Part shown: piece after piece, positions 37,200 to 48,670 of the stretch | Layout: each line of letters opens with the position of its first letter | How positions within the stretch are numbered: the first letter of the stretch is position 1 | Made by a program: the position numbers and the translations under genes | The notes under the pieces: model-generated | The model's input: only the letters and a program-made list of their open reading frames with translations | Database searches by the model: none | Told to the model about the DNA's origin: nothing | NCBI GenBank assembly: GCA_026874595.1 | Contig: CM049322.1 | Span: forward strand, 39,428,840-39,492,839 | Origin: Sipunculus nudus | Taxonomy: Eukaryota > Annelida > Sipuncula > Golfingiida > Sipunculidae | Direction: 5' to 3' | Length of the DNA: 64,000 nucleotides

Positions 37200-37540
37200 T
37201 TTTTCAGTAAATAATAAAAATTTTAAGATGCTTATACAAGACACGGTATCGGAAACATATTCCTAAATTATTAAAAAAAATACAAGCCCATGGTTGACAA
37301 ACATTTCTTGGTTTCTTGGACATAGCGTTTCCCAATGTAAGGTGGCTTACTGCAACTTCGATCTGATTATTCAGTGAAAACATATTGCTTTTATTCTTTT
37401 TTTAACCAGCCTAATTCACTTTTACATCTGCAGCTGGGATATTCTAACTAGATGTAAATATTTTTTATCCATAAATACATCCCACTGTTTGTATCCTGGG
37501 TTTTCTTTTTATTTACAAGCTTTCATTTTTTTTAAAGTTA
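37200..37540 (+). repeat. Inverted copy of the lectin 3' flank
   Basis: The reverse complement of this segment matches 29808-30108. It begins right at the end of the final lectin exon and includes GGAATATGTTTCCGATACCG. The exon itself is not present. A similar but diverged sequence lies at 44060-44230 beside unit C. Confidence 0.8.
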
Positions 37541-37649
37541 GAATGGTACAAATTATTCAGTACTGCCACTTCAGGAGATATTATTTCCTGAATGCCTTTG
37601 CCATAAGTATAAGAGCAGATTTAGTCATAATAGATTAAATTATTTCTCT

Positions 37650-37734
37650 CTCTCTCTGTTGCTCTCTCTCTCTCTTTCTATATATACACATATATATATA
37701 TATATATATATAATATATATATATATATATAATA

Positions 37735-37772
<38 letters not shown>
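37650..37772. repeat. Compound TC and TA microsatellite
   Basis: Interrupted TC repeats followed by interrupted TA repeats. Confidence 0.9.
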
Positions 37773-37777
<5 letters not shown>

Positions 37778-37784
37778 GTCATAG

Positions 37785-38010
37785 TCTCACCCACTACACG
37801 TTTGCATGCAGCAGGGTGAACAAATGGCCTTATATGGTGTGCAGCATATATTATATACAGATTTATGAATACCCATACTGGTTCATTATATATAGATGGG
37901 AATGGTATAAACAGGAAAGTCGATTCACTGAAGGTGGGAATCGTACCCCCGATCTTCCGATTTCCGGTTCGATTGCATTGGACCGGCTTTGCTATTGAGA
38001 CTCATCTATA
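37785..38010. mobile_element. Partial copy of the mosaic inverted-repeat element
   Basis: It shares its core (TCATAGTCTCAC, GTTTGCATGCAGCAGGG, TGGCCTTATA) and left arm (GGAAAGTCGATTCACTGAAG, then GATCTTCCGATTTCCGGTTC) with 29345-29740. On the minus strand, TAGCAAAGCCGGTCCAAT and GGTACGATTCCCACC resemble pol III A and B boxes, so a tRNA-related origin of one arm is possible. Confidence 0.6.
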
Positions 38011-38395
38011 TTCATGAGCACGCCGGATACTAAATAGACTGGGAACCACACTACCGCTATGATGCAACCGGCCAGAGCGCTTGGCGGTACTATTGCGTAA
38101 TTCCATCTGAAAAAAACGGGCGACTCCTATGAACTTCCCCTACTGTCTCACGACACAATGACCCTCTGAGGCGAACACACACTCCTTACAACAAATACAA
38201 AAATACAGCAATAACAAATATATATGCCATAATTTAACAAAATAGGGCAAACATGACTCAGTTCACTTCGTGACACATTTCGTCCTTAATTAAAATATCA
38301 CAAAGTAATGTGTTTTATGCACAAAGTTGGTCTGATTCATACCTAGCATACCTACCAGGGTCGATATCAAATTGGTTCTCTTGCCGTATCAGAGC
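38011..38395. other. Non-coding stretch, possible distal part of the Gypsy remnant
   Basis: GC content rises relative to surroundings. No integrase motif or second LTR was recognised, so assignment to the Gypsy element is open. Confidence 0.3.
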
Positions 38396-40970
38396 CTATC
38401 TTAACATGAGTTTGTTGTTGCAACTGGACGTTGTGATGCAACGGTTTTTTATTCGTTTGGACCGTGAATTTTTCGCAAACCAAATACATGGCAATTTTTG
38501 GATTATCTTCCTAATCGCGTATACCAACGGATGGAATACCCCGTCATGCTCATGCAGCAACATGCGGCCAATACCTACCTTCGATGCATCACACAGTAAA
38601 ATCAACTGCCTATTTATAATAGGCAATCTCAGGATGAAAGAGTTCGCTCGCCTTCAAGTCTTTTACGTGTTTATTGTGCAACCCCCACCCCCCACCCCCC
38701 GATTTGTTTGACAATTACAGAATAAATCCGTCAATGGAACGGCTATTTCCGGACAATTGGGGACAAACTTGCGGAAATAACCTATCAACTATAGGACACC
38801 CTCAGCGCTTTCTTTATAGTAGGTCTTTGTTGTAGCGGAATCAGTTGCTATGCAACCCATACCTACTCTATTACTCTATTAGCCATCACAACCAACGAAC
38901 ACATGGATTATTTTGAGGCGGGATCTGCGTTTTGTAATCTACCTTACACTTCTATGAGCGCATGGAGGTCATCATCCCGTTTATCTGTGTGGATAAGATG
39001 TCGTTACGACATTTGGGTCCCAGACCCCCCGTATCATCCTGATGAATACAGCGCCTGCTGTGACTAATTCAAATGGCAAAACACGAAATTGATAGTGACC
39101 ATCTGGCGTCACAAACACCGTCAGAGATAGCGCTGAATACAAAACATCTGAATTTGGCATGGGTTCTCGGTCGGAAAAAAAACGCTCTGTTTAGACGCCT
39201 TTAGTTGATCACGAGCCGAATCAACATCAAACATGGCGCATCCAATCGGGAGTCCATTTTTTCTATGACGCAAAGCGCAAGCATATCGTATATCTCGTGA
39301 TGCACCATGTCTGTGGTATCAGATAAGGCTTTGACCTTACTGCCTCATCTAAGGCGACCCATATCTCGTATTCTATCACAATGGTGCATTCAGGTGCATC
39401 AGTGAACAAGTCAGTCCATTGATCGAGGTTTTCACTTAAATAGTGCAAGGGTCCTCTATCACGGTGGCTTTCGTTTCATTGATGTCAACCGGACATTCTT
39501 CACTAATAACCGGCAAATTGACTAGGCGTCTCGCAACGCACGGGCATACTTGACATAAATAATAGGCGGTATCCATCCTACGCCACCATATATCCCTTCA
39601 ATATGGCTTAAAAATATCGACACATCCGAAGCAGACATCAACGAAAAAAAAGTACTGGGTTGGAATGCCCACTTTTCTTGCGGAAAATCGACTCACTGCC
39701 AATCTATTGATATCTCTCGAGATGTGCATCGGTCCTGTTGATAAAATCATATGAAATCGCCATTAATACTGTCGGAAACTGAACCCGTGTAGCCTCATAT
39801 GCTGCTTGAGTACGCGGCGCGAGTCTAGACTTAGCTAATTCTAACTTGTGCTCGCGAGCTCTAGCACTCGCCTCTCACGTGTAGCCTCATCTGCTGCTTG
39901 AATACGCGGCGCAAGTCTAGACTTAGCTAAAATTTAACTTGTGCTCGCGAGCTCTAGCACTCGCTTCTCATTCCTGCACGGCCAGCTCTTTAGCTTGAGC
40001 AACATGGCTCTCAGGAAACTTCTGTAAATCCTCCCCTATAAAACTCATCGCCTTATCATAGTCTATGGTCACTTTCAACAGGTCCTTATTGATAAGAGAA
40101 CACGTGACGCGGACCCATGAACCTTCGTTTGACTGCGGAGTCCATGACAACACCCGTCTCTCCATTAGTGCTTACGAAACATGACTATGCTATCCTTAAA
40201 CCTACTTTGACACTACCCAGACCAATTGACGGACACGTACTCCAATCTGAAAGGGTATACCGACCCTGAAAAATAGGAAATCCGTAAGTTCATGTCACTA
40301 CGACAAGCTGCGCGAATGTCAGCCAAGTCCGGGCGATAAAAACCAGGGGAGGGGGGGGTAGATCCTCAGTGGTCGGAGTCACGCAAGCCATATACATAAG
40401 CTACCTAAAGAGAACCTTTGGGCTCATAACTCTTGTTACGAGTTAAGGGTAGCCTCCTTATTTCTCCAAGTTGCCGTTAAAGGTTGAAATTGACTGAACG
40501 CCCTAACGCCAGCTTTACCAAAGTGTACAGTTCGAACGCCAGCTGTTTTCTACACCCTAACGCTAGCTATACTATCGTGCACATGTCACAAGCGTTGCGT
40601 TACTGAATAAACACGTGTAAGCGTCACATTCCCCGCAAAAATTCCAAATTTCACCCTTATTCTCCCGTTAAACATAGGAAAAAGGCCGCCCTTACAAAGT
40701 AACGGACCGGATTTCCTTTAATTTAACGAAGAAACGTAGAGATTGTGTTGTGTTCGATGGCGCACTCATCGTTTTTGTCAGGATATGAGGGATTTTGAGG
40801 GATTATCAAACACTAGACGCTCAATATCCGTTATTGGCTTGTAACACTGTTAGTACAGCAACTACGGAAGGCTGGCATCTAAACGGTACTCCATCCCTTT
40901 GAACTGGTAATCCGACTGGGAAGGTGTGGCCTGTAAAATCGAGATTGGACAGCACAGGAAGCACGGCGGA
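38396..40970 (-). mobile_element. Gypsy-type LTR retrotransposon, decayed, 5' part
   Basis: Minus strand, 5' to 3'. The 5' LTR lies at about 40970-40660 (the inverse of the solo LTR at 26255-26705), followed by a gag-like region at 40165-39780. Next is an RT entry segment at 39448-39263 with LFTDAPECTIVIEYEI. The RT core near 39130-39030 has VFVTPDGHYQFRVLPFELVT (Gypsy form of the FxxLPFG box). HTDKRDDDLHALIEV is at about 38990. The RNase H start is at 38626-38396, with LLCDASKVGIG and HPLVYAIRK. Stops and frameshifts break the frame, and integrase and the 3' LTR were not seen. The gag region carries a 92-base tandem duplication at 39786-39970. Confidence 0.85.
40660..40970 (-). repeat. 5' LTR (part) of the Gypsy element
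   Basis: It is the inverse complement of 26255-26705 with insertions and deletions. Similarity ends near 40970, so the upstream portion of this LTR is missing or too diverged to recognise. Confidence 0.7.
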
Positions 40971-41211
40971 TCTTAAATCATTAAACTAATTAATTTCCGT
41001 TGCGCATCATTGAAGGCAAACGAATTCATTTATTGTATATGTACGGACAGTGATGAGCAAGAGACTTCGGCAGGCTTATTAATTCTTTATAGCTGTTTGA
41101 AGTCCTGTATTCCTATTATCCTTTTATCGTACGGCCCACTAACAAAGCTCCTTACTTTGAAAATATGAGAAGTTCAACTTTCTTGCCCCTGTAGTTATAT
41201 AAATGGTGTTA

Positions 41212-41263
<52 letters not shown>

Positions 41264-41433
41264 GCAACACACAATCTTAATATGGTACCCTATATGTCCT
41301 ACCATCTCTCATTGTCCTCCCGTTTTCTTCCTCTCTCTCTGTCTCTGTCTGTCTGTCTGTCTCTCACACACACATACAGTCTTAATTTGTTTACCTATAT
41401 CTCCTACCATCACCCATTCTTTTTCTTCCGCTT

Positions 41434-41502
<69 letters not shown>

Positions 41503-42183
41503 TAATCGTCACTGCCCCGCTGTTACCTAATTAATTTCACATTACGTATTATATCACACTATTTATTAAAGTTAATAGAAGACAAATTAAAACATATATG
41601 ATGATTTCTTCAATACAAACTTAATAGCGCATGAGTTAAAAGATTTCAGGTATGAAATTAAAGCGTATCCTGATTTTGGCATGTGCATGGCACGTCCTGA
41701 AATTTTATCAGAATTCAACAAACTTCTGCTTGCAAAAAACAGCGAGCAAGTATACTGTGTCTTTGACACCACACTTTCAATCTAGGCCACTTCTATGTTT
41801 CACATATCTGTTACAGAGATATAATTTTCAAAGAATCCCCGTTCATTCCTTTGGCTTTTACGGTACATGCAAAAAAACTGCAGTATGAACATGAAGATTT
41901 TATTCAATCACTCGTTCGTCGTGTGCCGAACCTCAAGAAATGCACCTCAAGAAATATTCTACACAGTGTTTCCCGTCAGACTCCAAAGAAATTGTGTGAA
42001 TCTTTCCCTGAATTAGCATGAAACTGTAAGTGAATATTTTGATAAGCATCAAAATCAGATTTGATGAAATACACATACAGGCCTATTTTAGAAAACTGTT
42101 TTATGACACGTTTATGACAGTGCCTCAAGAGTTACCAACAATGGAGCTGAATCGTTAAATGCTGTAATGGAACGTCTAAGATA
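40971..42183. other. Non-coding stretch with CT microsatellites
   Basis: CT repeats at 41214-41264 and 41437-41499, with a short CTGT/CA-rich patch between. Reading frames over them encode Leu-Ser or Arg-Glu runs and are artefacts. The part after 41500 has no recognised gene. Confidence 0.6.
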
Positions 42184-42447
42184 TTGGAAAGAACACCAAC
42201 AGATATCTCGCTAAAACAAAACAAAAAATTGCCGACAATAGAAAACTACGTTTCAGTTAAAAAGAGAAAGGCAAATCCGATATCGCCAATTTTAATACGT
42301 AATTCGCCTGAAAAAGAGACGTGCCGAGCGTGGTATTTGTTACATGAATTCGGAATAACAGTTCAAAACAAAAGAGAAATAGAAAACGATTCTTGGCTGT
42401 CAGATAAGCATATCCATGCCGCGCAAATTATTTTACAGAAACAATAG
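42184..42447 (+). pseudogene. Fragment of an unrecognised, probably transposon-derived protein
   Basis: An open 87-residue segment ending DSWLSDKHIHAAQIILQKQ then stop. A WLxDxHIxAAQxLLxxQ pattern recurs in multi-copy proteins of invertebrate genomes as I remember them; I cannot run the search. The segment upstream (41890-42180) has some similar-looking fragments broken by stops. No start, splice site or promoter is convincing. Confidence 0.3.
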
Positions 42448-42629
42448 AAAATAAATAGAATATAATGCAATTATTATAAAGTTAAAACAAATTACGCGGC
42501 TATGAGGCTGTTATCCTTTAAGTGCTCATGCGCCAATTAGCCACAACACCATTTTCTAACTAGATACGCTGTTTTCCCAGAGCTGGAATACAGAGCGGCA
42601 TCTGTTGTGGCGAGTGGGAATCAGCGGGA

Positions 42630-42850
42630 AACGGATCTCCGGGCAAGATGGCGGTCTCCGGATGATCTCCGGGTTGTCTCCGGGTGAGGTTTCCTTGGAT
42701 AACTCAATTAATACTTTGTACACTTGCAAATTAAGTATCATATTCGATGCAGATATCATCAAGAAGTGTATTGAATCACTGCCTTATTAATTAAGATATT
42801 GCAATCTCCGGGTTTTATTTTGATCTCCGGAGGGAGATCTCCAGGTTTTA
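42630..42850 (+). repeat. Cluster of TCTCCGG motifs
   Basis: GATCTCCGGG or close variants occur about seven times in 220 bases, all reading in the same direction, some within a GC-rich patch (42595-42690) in otherwise AT-rich DNA. A simple repeat, a promoter-like element or a degenerate mobile-element end are all possible. Confidence 0.5.
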
Positions 42851-42889
42851 GATACACCCACATCATATTTGATATAATACTGATATATG

Positions 42890-43236
42890 CAAAACATTCC
42901 GTTGTTAAGTTTATTTATTTGTTAATATTGACATAAGCGGAATTTAACAATATGGTTGAAGAAATGAAATCGGTTTGCCAAGGTAAGTGGATTATTTCAC
43001 AGCAGCTTGTGTCTACAACTGCAACTGTCATAATAAAATCATCAGGTCCAAATGTGTCTGCAATAATATTGAAAAAAAACCTGTTCCAACGATTTTAGTT
43101 TTAATTTAGCAATCAATCATAAATCTATATACGAATTACGAATCACAATTTTACAGTGTTAAAAATACTTTTATATACAAATTATTAACAATGCACACAA
43201 CATTACACATTCACAGAGCTTCACATGAAGCCATAC

Positions 43237-43293
<57 letters not shown>

Positions 43294-43560
43294 CAACAGT
43301 AATATTTCAAGCGTACCTGTCAATATCTCGCAATAAATAAATTGTAACTAATACAACATTTTTTTTTTTACTAATCGTGATATTTTACTGCTCCAACAAA
43401 CCTGCTGTGGCAACAAAAGGCATATTATAATATGTAATATATAATATACATTCATACCAATATGGTCCATCCTTAGTGGCACAACAAGCTTTCTGGGAAC
43501 ACTGGAGTACAAAAAGACTGACTGTTATCATGTTATTCACGTATTATATAAGACAAAATT
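42890..43560 (-). repeat. Lectin-unit 3' flank, copy C
   Basis: Matches 21770-22745 in copy A. Shared blocks include CCAAATGTGTCTGCAATAAT near 43049, AATGCACACAACATTACACAT near 43190 (one base differs), and AAAAAGACTGACTGTTATCATG near 43510. It contains a TA microsatellite at 43237-43288. The part corresponding to 19575-21770 is absent. Confidence 0.72.
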
Positions 43561-44231
43561 AGTATGTTAGTAAATTAGTAAATTACGTCAGAGTACGGAA
43601 TGTCTTCGTCATCTATTCACCTTTTTTATTTTATTTCAAACACGCACACCATTCGTATTGATATATTGCTACATATTAATCAGTCCCTTTTGGATATTAT
43701 ATTGATAAGTTCAATTTATTATTCACTAATTATATTTTTTCAAATATGATAATCTATTTATCGTATAAATATATGTAAATATATCTATATACTTTAATAC
43801 ATAAAAATAGTGTATAAGAACAAAGTGGACATAATAGAACACTTTAAATAAGACATTTTGTTTTAAGTCCGTGGGGGATTTATGATTGAACGTTTCCAGT
43901 TACTGCGTTGTTGGATTTTGATTGGATGTTTAACAATACCTTACTCTTTGTCTTGGTCTTTTCATTGTTCCCGTTCGTCACCGTGTTTGTCTAGGCTAAA
44001 CCTTTCTATAATGTTATTTGACATAATCATTTGAATTTGGTACCGTGGCCATTGACCCTATGGGTAACTTAGAAAGTTTTTTTTAATGCACAAAGAGCTA
44101 CCTAGCATAGGGAAATGCTTTAAATGGAAATTACATACCCTCCAAGTATTCAAGTTGTATTTTTATAAATATAATTTAGCAATGTGTCTCCGATAACGTG
44201 TCCTATATACGAACACCAAGGTGTTGATACC
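43561..44231. other. Non-coding 3' flank of lectin unit C
   Basis: The last 170 bases (44060-44231) resemble the flank next to unit B at 29930-30108. The rest is AT-rich without features. Confidence 0.5.
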
Positions 44232-46644
44232 TCACTGAAATGTAGCATCTTGTTCACAAATGAAATTAAAATAATGATGTGATTTGTAATCGTCCCATTG
44301 ATAATAATTTGTTAAACGCAGGTAATGTTCTCCAAATAGACCACGGTTATTTGGTTCCCCAGCTGCCCAGTTGGTAAAGTTTAACTCTGCACCTGTAGCT
44401 CTCCACACCCATTTGCCCTCGTTATCAGCATCAGTCCCGGATGTCCAGTAATTCTTTCTCCCTAAAAATGGAAATATGGCGAACTGCTACTTTCTAATTG
44501 CATTTAAAGGTGCCCATTCACCTACCCCTTGAAAAAGAACTGTGATTTCTGGCTTCCTCTGTGTATATATTATTGATATAAGGGTAGCTTTGGTTGATAA
44601 AGTTTCTTATAACAGCTTACTGAAGGATGTACGAACTGGTTTATCAAAAACATTTTTGTAAAAACAGCAATGTTGACAAACGGAAAAAGCATGTTACCTA
44701 ACGTGATAGGTTGCATGTGTGCGGAGGTAGAAATATTACATGTTGCAAAACACCATTTTTAAACCTCTGGCTTATCTGATATTCTGCCAGATGCCCTTGT
44801 TGAATTTGATTATTTTGGCGGACCCCAGATATTATAAAACGTTAATATAAGCAAAACAAGCAGCCTTTGCGCGGTGATATTCTCGTTTACTGACCTGGTA
44901 TTAAGAAAGTTCCTGGGAATACCTTTAGTTTACAAAGGTCAGATAGTTCATTTGGCCATTTTAAAACATTTTATGCTATAAAACATTTTATTGCATTTAT
45001 ATACAACCACCATACTCACGATATAAGATGGTGTCTTTTAGTTTTTATATGAAATAAACATAATAACATCCACAGTACAGTTATATAGAAGAAACTACGC
45101 CAACTACCTTTTCCGTATGTATTGAGCACATTTTGGATATGCTTCTGCTCTTCAGCTGTTTCAATGCTGATCAGAAAAGCGCCCATCATGCTACATTCTG
45201 TGGGTGCTGTGATTGCGAAACTTTTATGGGAGCTGATGTAATAACAAGACGGAACACAAATCTGATTTAAGACTCGTCCACACGGGAAGCCGTCCACGAA
45301 AATTCGTTGGCATCTTATGACTAGAATAATATAAATATGCAATATACTAACCTTAACATATAGAGAAACAAAGACATTTGTGTTATAAAGCATTTTTAAT
45401 ATGCGGACACATGCAATTGATATTTTAAAAAGGTTACCTTGATAAGGGCGCCCTCGGGCCTCAAAACGTTTATAAATTCTACCTGGAACAAGTATATTGA
45501 CAAAAATAATTATTATTATACAAATAATAATAACAATAACAATAATAATAATTATAATAATAATAATAATAATATTAAACGAAGGTAAAGGATAAAAGGA
45601 ATGAGAATTAAATAAACTACACATATTTGTAATAATAATAATGTCGTAATAGCAAGAATATTCATAGCAATATTGATATGATAATTGTAATATTGTATTT
45701 GTAAAAATAGTAAAAATAGAAATTGAAATATGAAAAAATCATTTTTGAATAACAGAATTTCTTCAGTGTTATACCTGAGAGCTTACTAGGCACCATTCCT
45801 TTCGGTTTATGGACTGGCCTCTGAGACGGCTTTGGGCATCCAGCCCTTGGTTGTACAATGTCGACAGGTCCCTGGCCTCGAATGATGCATTAATTTGGAG
45901 TGATTGCTACTGAGTGACAAGGTGGGTTTCTTTGTCTTTGACATACTTCCTGGCATTCACTTGTTATAATTCTGATTTTGTACACTCTTTTCAGTTCCTC
46001 AGCAGGATGTAAGTAATTTTTTCACCATTAACACTGGAAAAATTTGATTATCTTAAACACAAGATTTTTTTATATGAAAATATAATTAAGGTATGGTTTT
46101 CGTCGAAAAAAAACAGTATCGACGAAGCTGTTTAGGAAATGGAGCAAAATTGCAGGCTAGAGAATATACTAAGGGATTCAAACGAATGGGAAAAAAATGT
46201 AATACAAATCGAAATTATAAATACCAATGCCTTAGAATGTTCTGCCGTCATACATTAGAAGACGCCTGATCTCAGTAAAGCTCTAAATCCGGAAACTATT
46301 GTTACAAAATGTAATGATATCATATTTCAATTATTAAAAAAACATGATCGATGTGATATATTCAGTCATTATTATGCGCAAGTGCTAAATAAATTACTGA
46401 TTTTGATCCGTGTTAGGATTTCCATAGATAAAATAAAAATGTTGTGGTCTATATTTGAGACTAAACTAATTGACCAAAAAGTCAAACCTTATTTCTATTT
46501 ATCCTTTCAACAAAACACTGAAATATGTTGGAACAGTAGGATTGTCATAACCAAATAAAAGAAAATAAACTCACAAAATTATTTACCCACCTGGAAAAAG
46601 ATAATTAATGGTATCAAGCGAGTTGCAATTATACGGTTCTGCAT
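44232..46644 (-). CDS. C-type lectin, unit C (Cys-rich exon damaged; intact if that exon is skipped)
   Basis: Minus strand. Exon 1 at 46587-46644 reads MQNRIIATRLIPLIIFFQV, a plausible signal peptide, with donor GGTAAAT. Exon 3 is 45108-45320 and exon 4 is 44232-44461; both are open with correct GT-AG sites in phase 1. The Cys-rich exon between them (45775-46033) is one base longer than its unit B counterpart and shifts frame early. It also has TAA in place of the Val codon in PNVC. Joining exon 1 straight to exon 3 keeps frame and gives a 166-residue secreted lectin. That protein has SCYYISSH, LISIETAEEQ, GKWVWRATG, GEPNN, QWDDY and FICEQD, so the EPN and WDD Ca2+/sugar motifs are kept. Otherwise it is a pseudogene. 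The downstream neighbour is unit B. Confidence 0.68.
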
Positions 46645-47345
46645 TTTGGTCATATATTAAATATCTCCCCAAAGGCTTGCCTCAGCAGATTATATGATGA
46701 CTGCCACAAAATCTTGTTTCCACTGCCCCGTCGGCCGAAATGATCACTTGGTTAATATGGAACCTTTGAAGATAATAGCCTTCTCTTTTAAGTGTGTCCT
46801 TTGAATTTTAGTATAATTAGTTACTAACTGATTGTTAACAAAAGGTAATTAAATTAATATAAGAAATGACAATACACAAATGTTTTGATTTTGTCAACAT
46901 AATGTCCCTCCTATTTGCTCATGTTTTCTGAAGGGTCTACGTTCGTTTTTTCGACAAGGAATGTGTTATCCTGAACGTGTTGACACTAACTGATGTAAGC
47001 TAATGCATTGAGACATTATTCTATCATAAAGTAAAACAGGCCTAAAAGGACTCTCAAACGTAATCAATAATATATCTGGATTCTTTCTGTTAATTATGGT
47101 TCCACTCATCTAGTTGGGGACGTGTCACATAGAAGGACATTAGCGTTCATTAGGCTATACCAAAGTTTACTTAAAGCCAAGAGCGGTGATCTGTTACAAA
47201 GTGTTCTGTACAAGATCAAGCCCAGGCATGTGCAGTATGACCATCACATTTATACATTTTTTATATTGAATTATGTAGGGAAATTAGGATCACCTAAATC
47301 ATATATTCAGGATTGCAGTATGGTGCGATATTCCATTTGAATGCT
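46645..47345 (-). repeat. Lectin-unit upstream flank, copy C
   Basis: Resembles the upstream flanks of units A and B, including CTGCCCCGTC near 46731 and the more diverged block ending GGATCACCT near 47287. Likely the promoter region of unit C. Confidence 0.6.
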
Positions 47346-48494
47346 TGTTTTAATGCACCTTTCAAAAGGCCCCACCCCTCCCCCCGACCGTCTTCCCCTC
47401 ATAGAGGGAAATTGTTTTGCAAATGTAAATGTCGGAAACCTTACAATGTTTTGCAAGATTCCCGAAATATCATTAACAATTTTAATGTTAAATCATATGA
47501 ACCGTTCAGTTAATACATTAAATATTCCAAACATAAAACACTGTGTATGAGTGTACTTTTTACAACGATACATCTATAAATCCCAATATCGAACTGTAAA
47601 CTTAGCCACTTTGTTGTACACAGGGGCTGTTTTATAATAATTAATTAGTTTTGCTCAATATATCTCAAACTGATCTGCCCAGTGCCAAACATGTGCTCGC
47701 TCCATTGTTATTTGTACCGTTCCGTCGCGCACAAGCTCCTCCTGGTTCGTTTAATCTTGGGTGCCTTCAACATCAAAGCAAAACAAACCAAACAATCATC
47801 ATCAAAGAAAGTTCATTTAAGGCTTAAGCTACATTCACCAATAAAAACGCATATTCCCAAACTCGCAGCCAATACAATCTTCGCATTATCAACGTCGTCA
47901 TTTGTTATAGGTTCATAACTTGAATGAGTATGGCCAAGGTCCCCCCGTGTTTAATTATCAGCCTTGCACCGTGGCAACGTCGTCATTATCTTTGAGATTA
48001 TCGCATTGGGACAGCTGAACCAGATCTTACCTCGTATATTTTTCCTCTTCTGTCATCTGGGGTGATCACGAAACCAAACCTACCACTGAACCGTTGAACT
48101 CGTATTTCAAATAAAGTGCGCATGTGCTGATTAGTGGCCATCCGGTCACAAAACGCATGAGGTTTAATATCCCTCCGCAACTTTTTTTTTTGCAATGGGC
48201 GGGTGGTCAATGTATGGCCTCGATATTCAAATAATAATATTATGATATTTATATACTGAAAATGAAATTTATTGATACTTGGACTTTGGTTCTGAGATTA
48301 TTATGAAATATTATATTTCTCAACCTGGTTTAGAGTTAACCTTCATTGAAGCAAACCATTTTTGAAATCTTGTACTGAATTGTAATATTTTTTAAATGTG
48401 TCACACAAACTATAAAAGGTAAAAAAAAGTTTTCATACTTTGACTACCCTCACATGTCTACGAATCATCCCTTGCCAATTAATTAAACTGACGG
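47346..48494. other. Non-coding stretch, nothing recognised
   Basis: No exon-like segment with splice sites was recognised. Short overlapping frames occur on both strands. Confidence 0.4.
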
Positions 48495-48670
48495 CACTGA
48501 CAAAACAAGTACCATTTGGAACCCTTATTATTAAGTTAAGGATAAGAACCTCCGACTGAAAGATGAACCCTTTTAACTGAGAAAACTTGGTTCCCTTCTT
48601 GGACCATGATTCTAGACAGAACCATGTTCTTTTTCAGAAGAACCCACAAGAACCTTTTTTTCTAACAGTG
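48495..48670. mobile_element. Short MITE-like element with CACTG termini
   Basis: It begins CACTGACAAAACAAG and ends TTTTTTTCTAACAGTG, imperfect terminal inverted repeats with CACTG/CAGTG ends. The body is full of GGAACC, AGAACC and GAACCC motifs facing both ways, as in the GGTTC-rich MITEs of fish and invertebrates (family memory, not searched). No clear target duplication. Confidence 0.5.

Noticed and set aside
41282-41530. Leu-Ser and Arg-Glu repeat frames
   Set aside because: Artefacts of the CT microsatellites.
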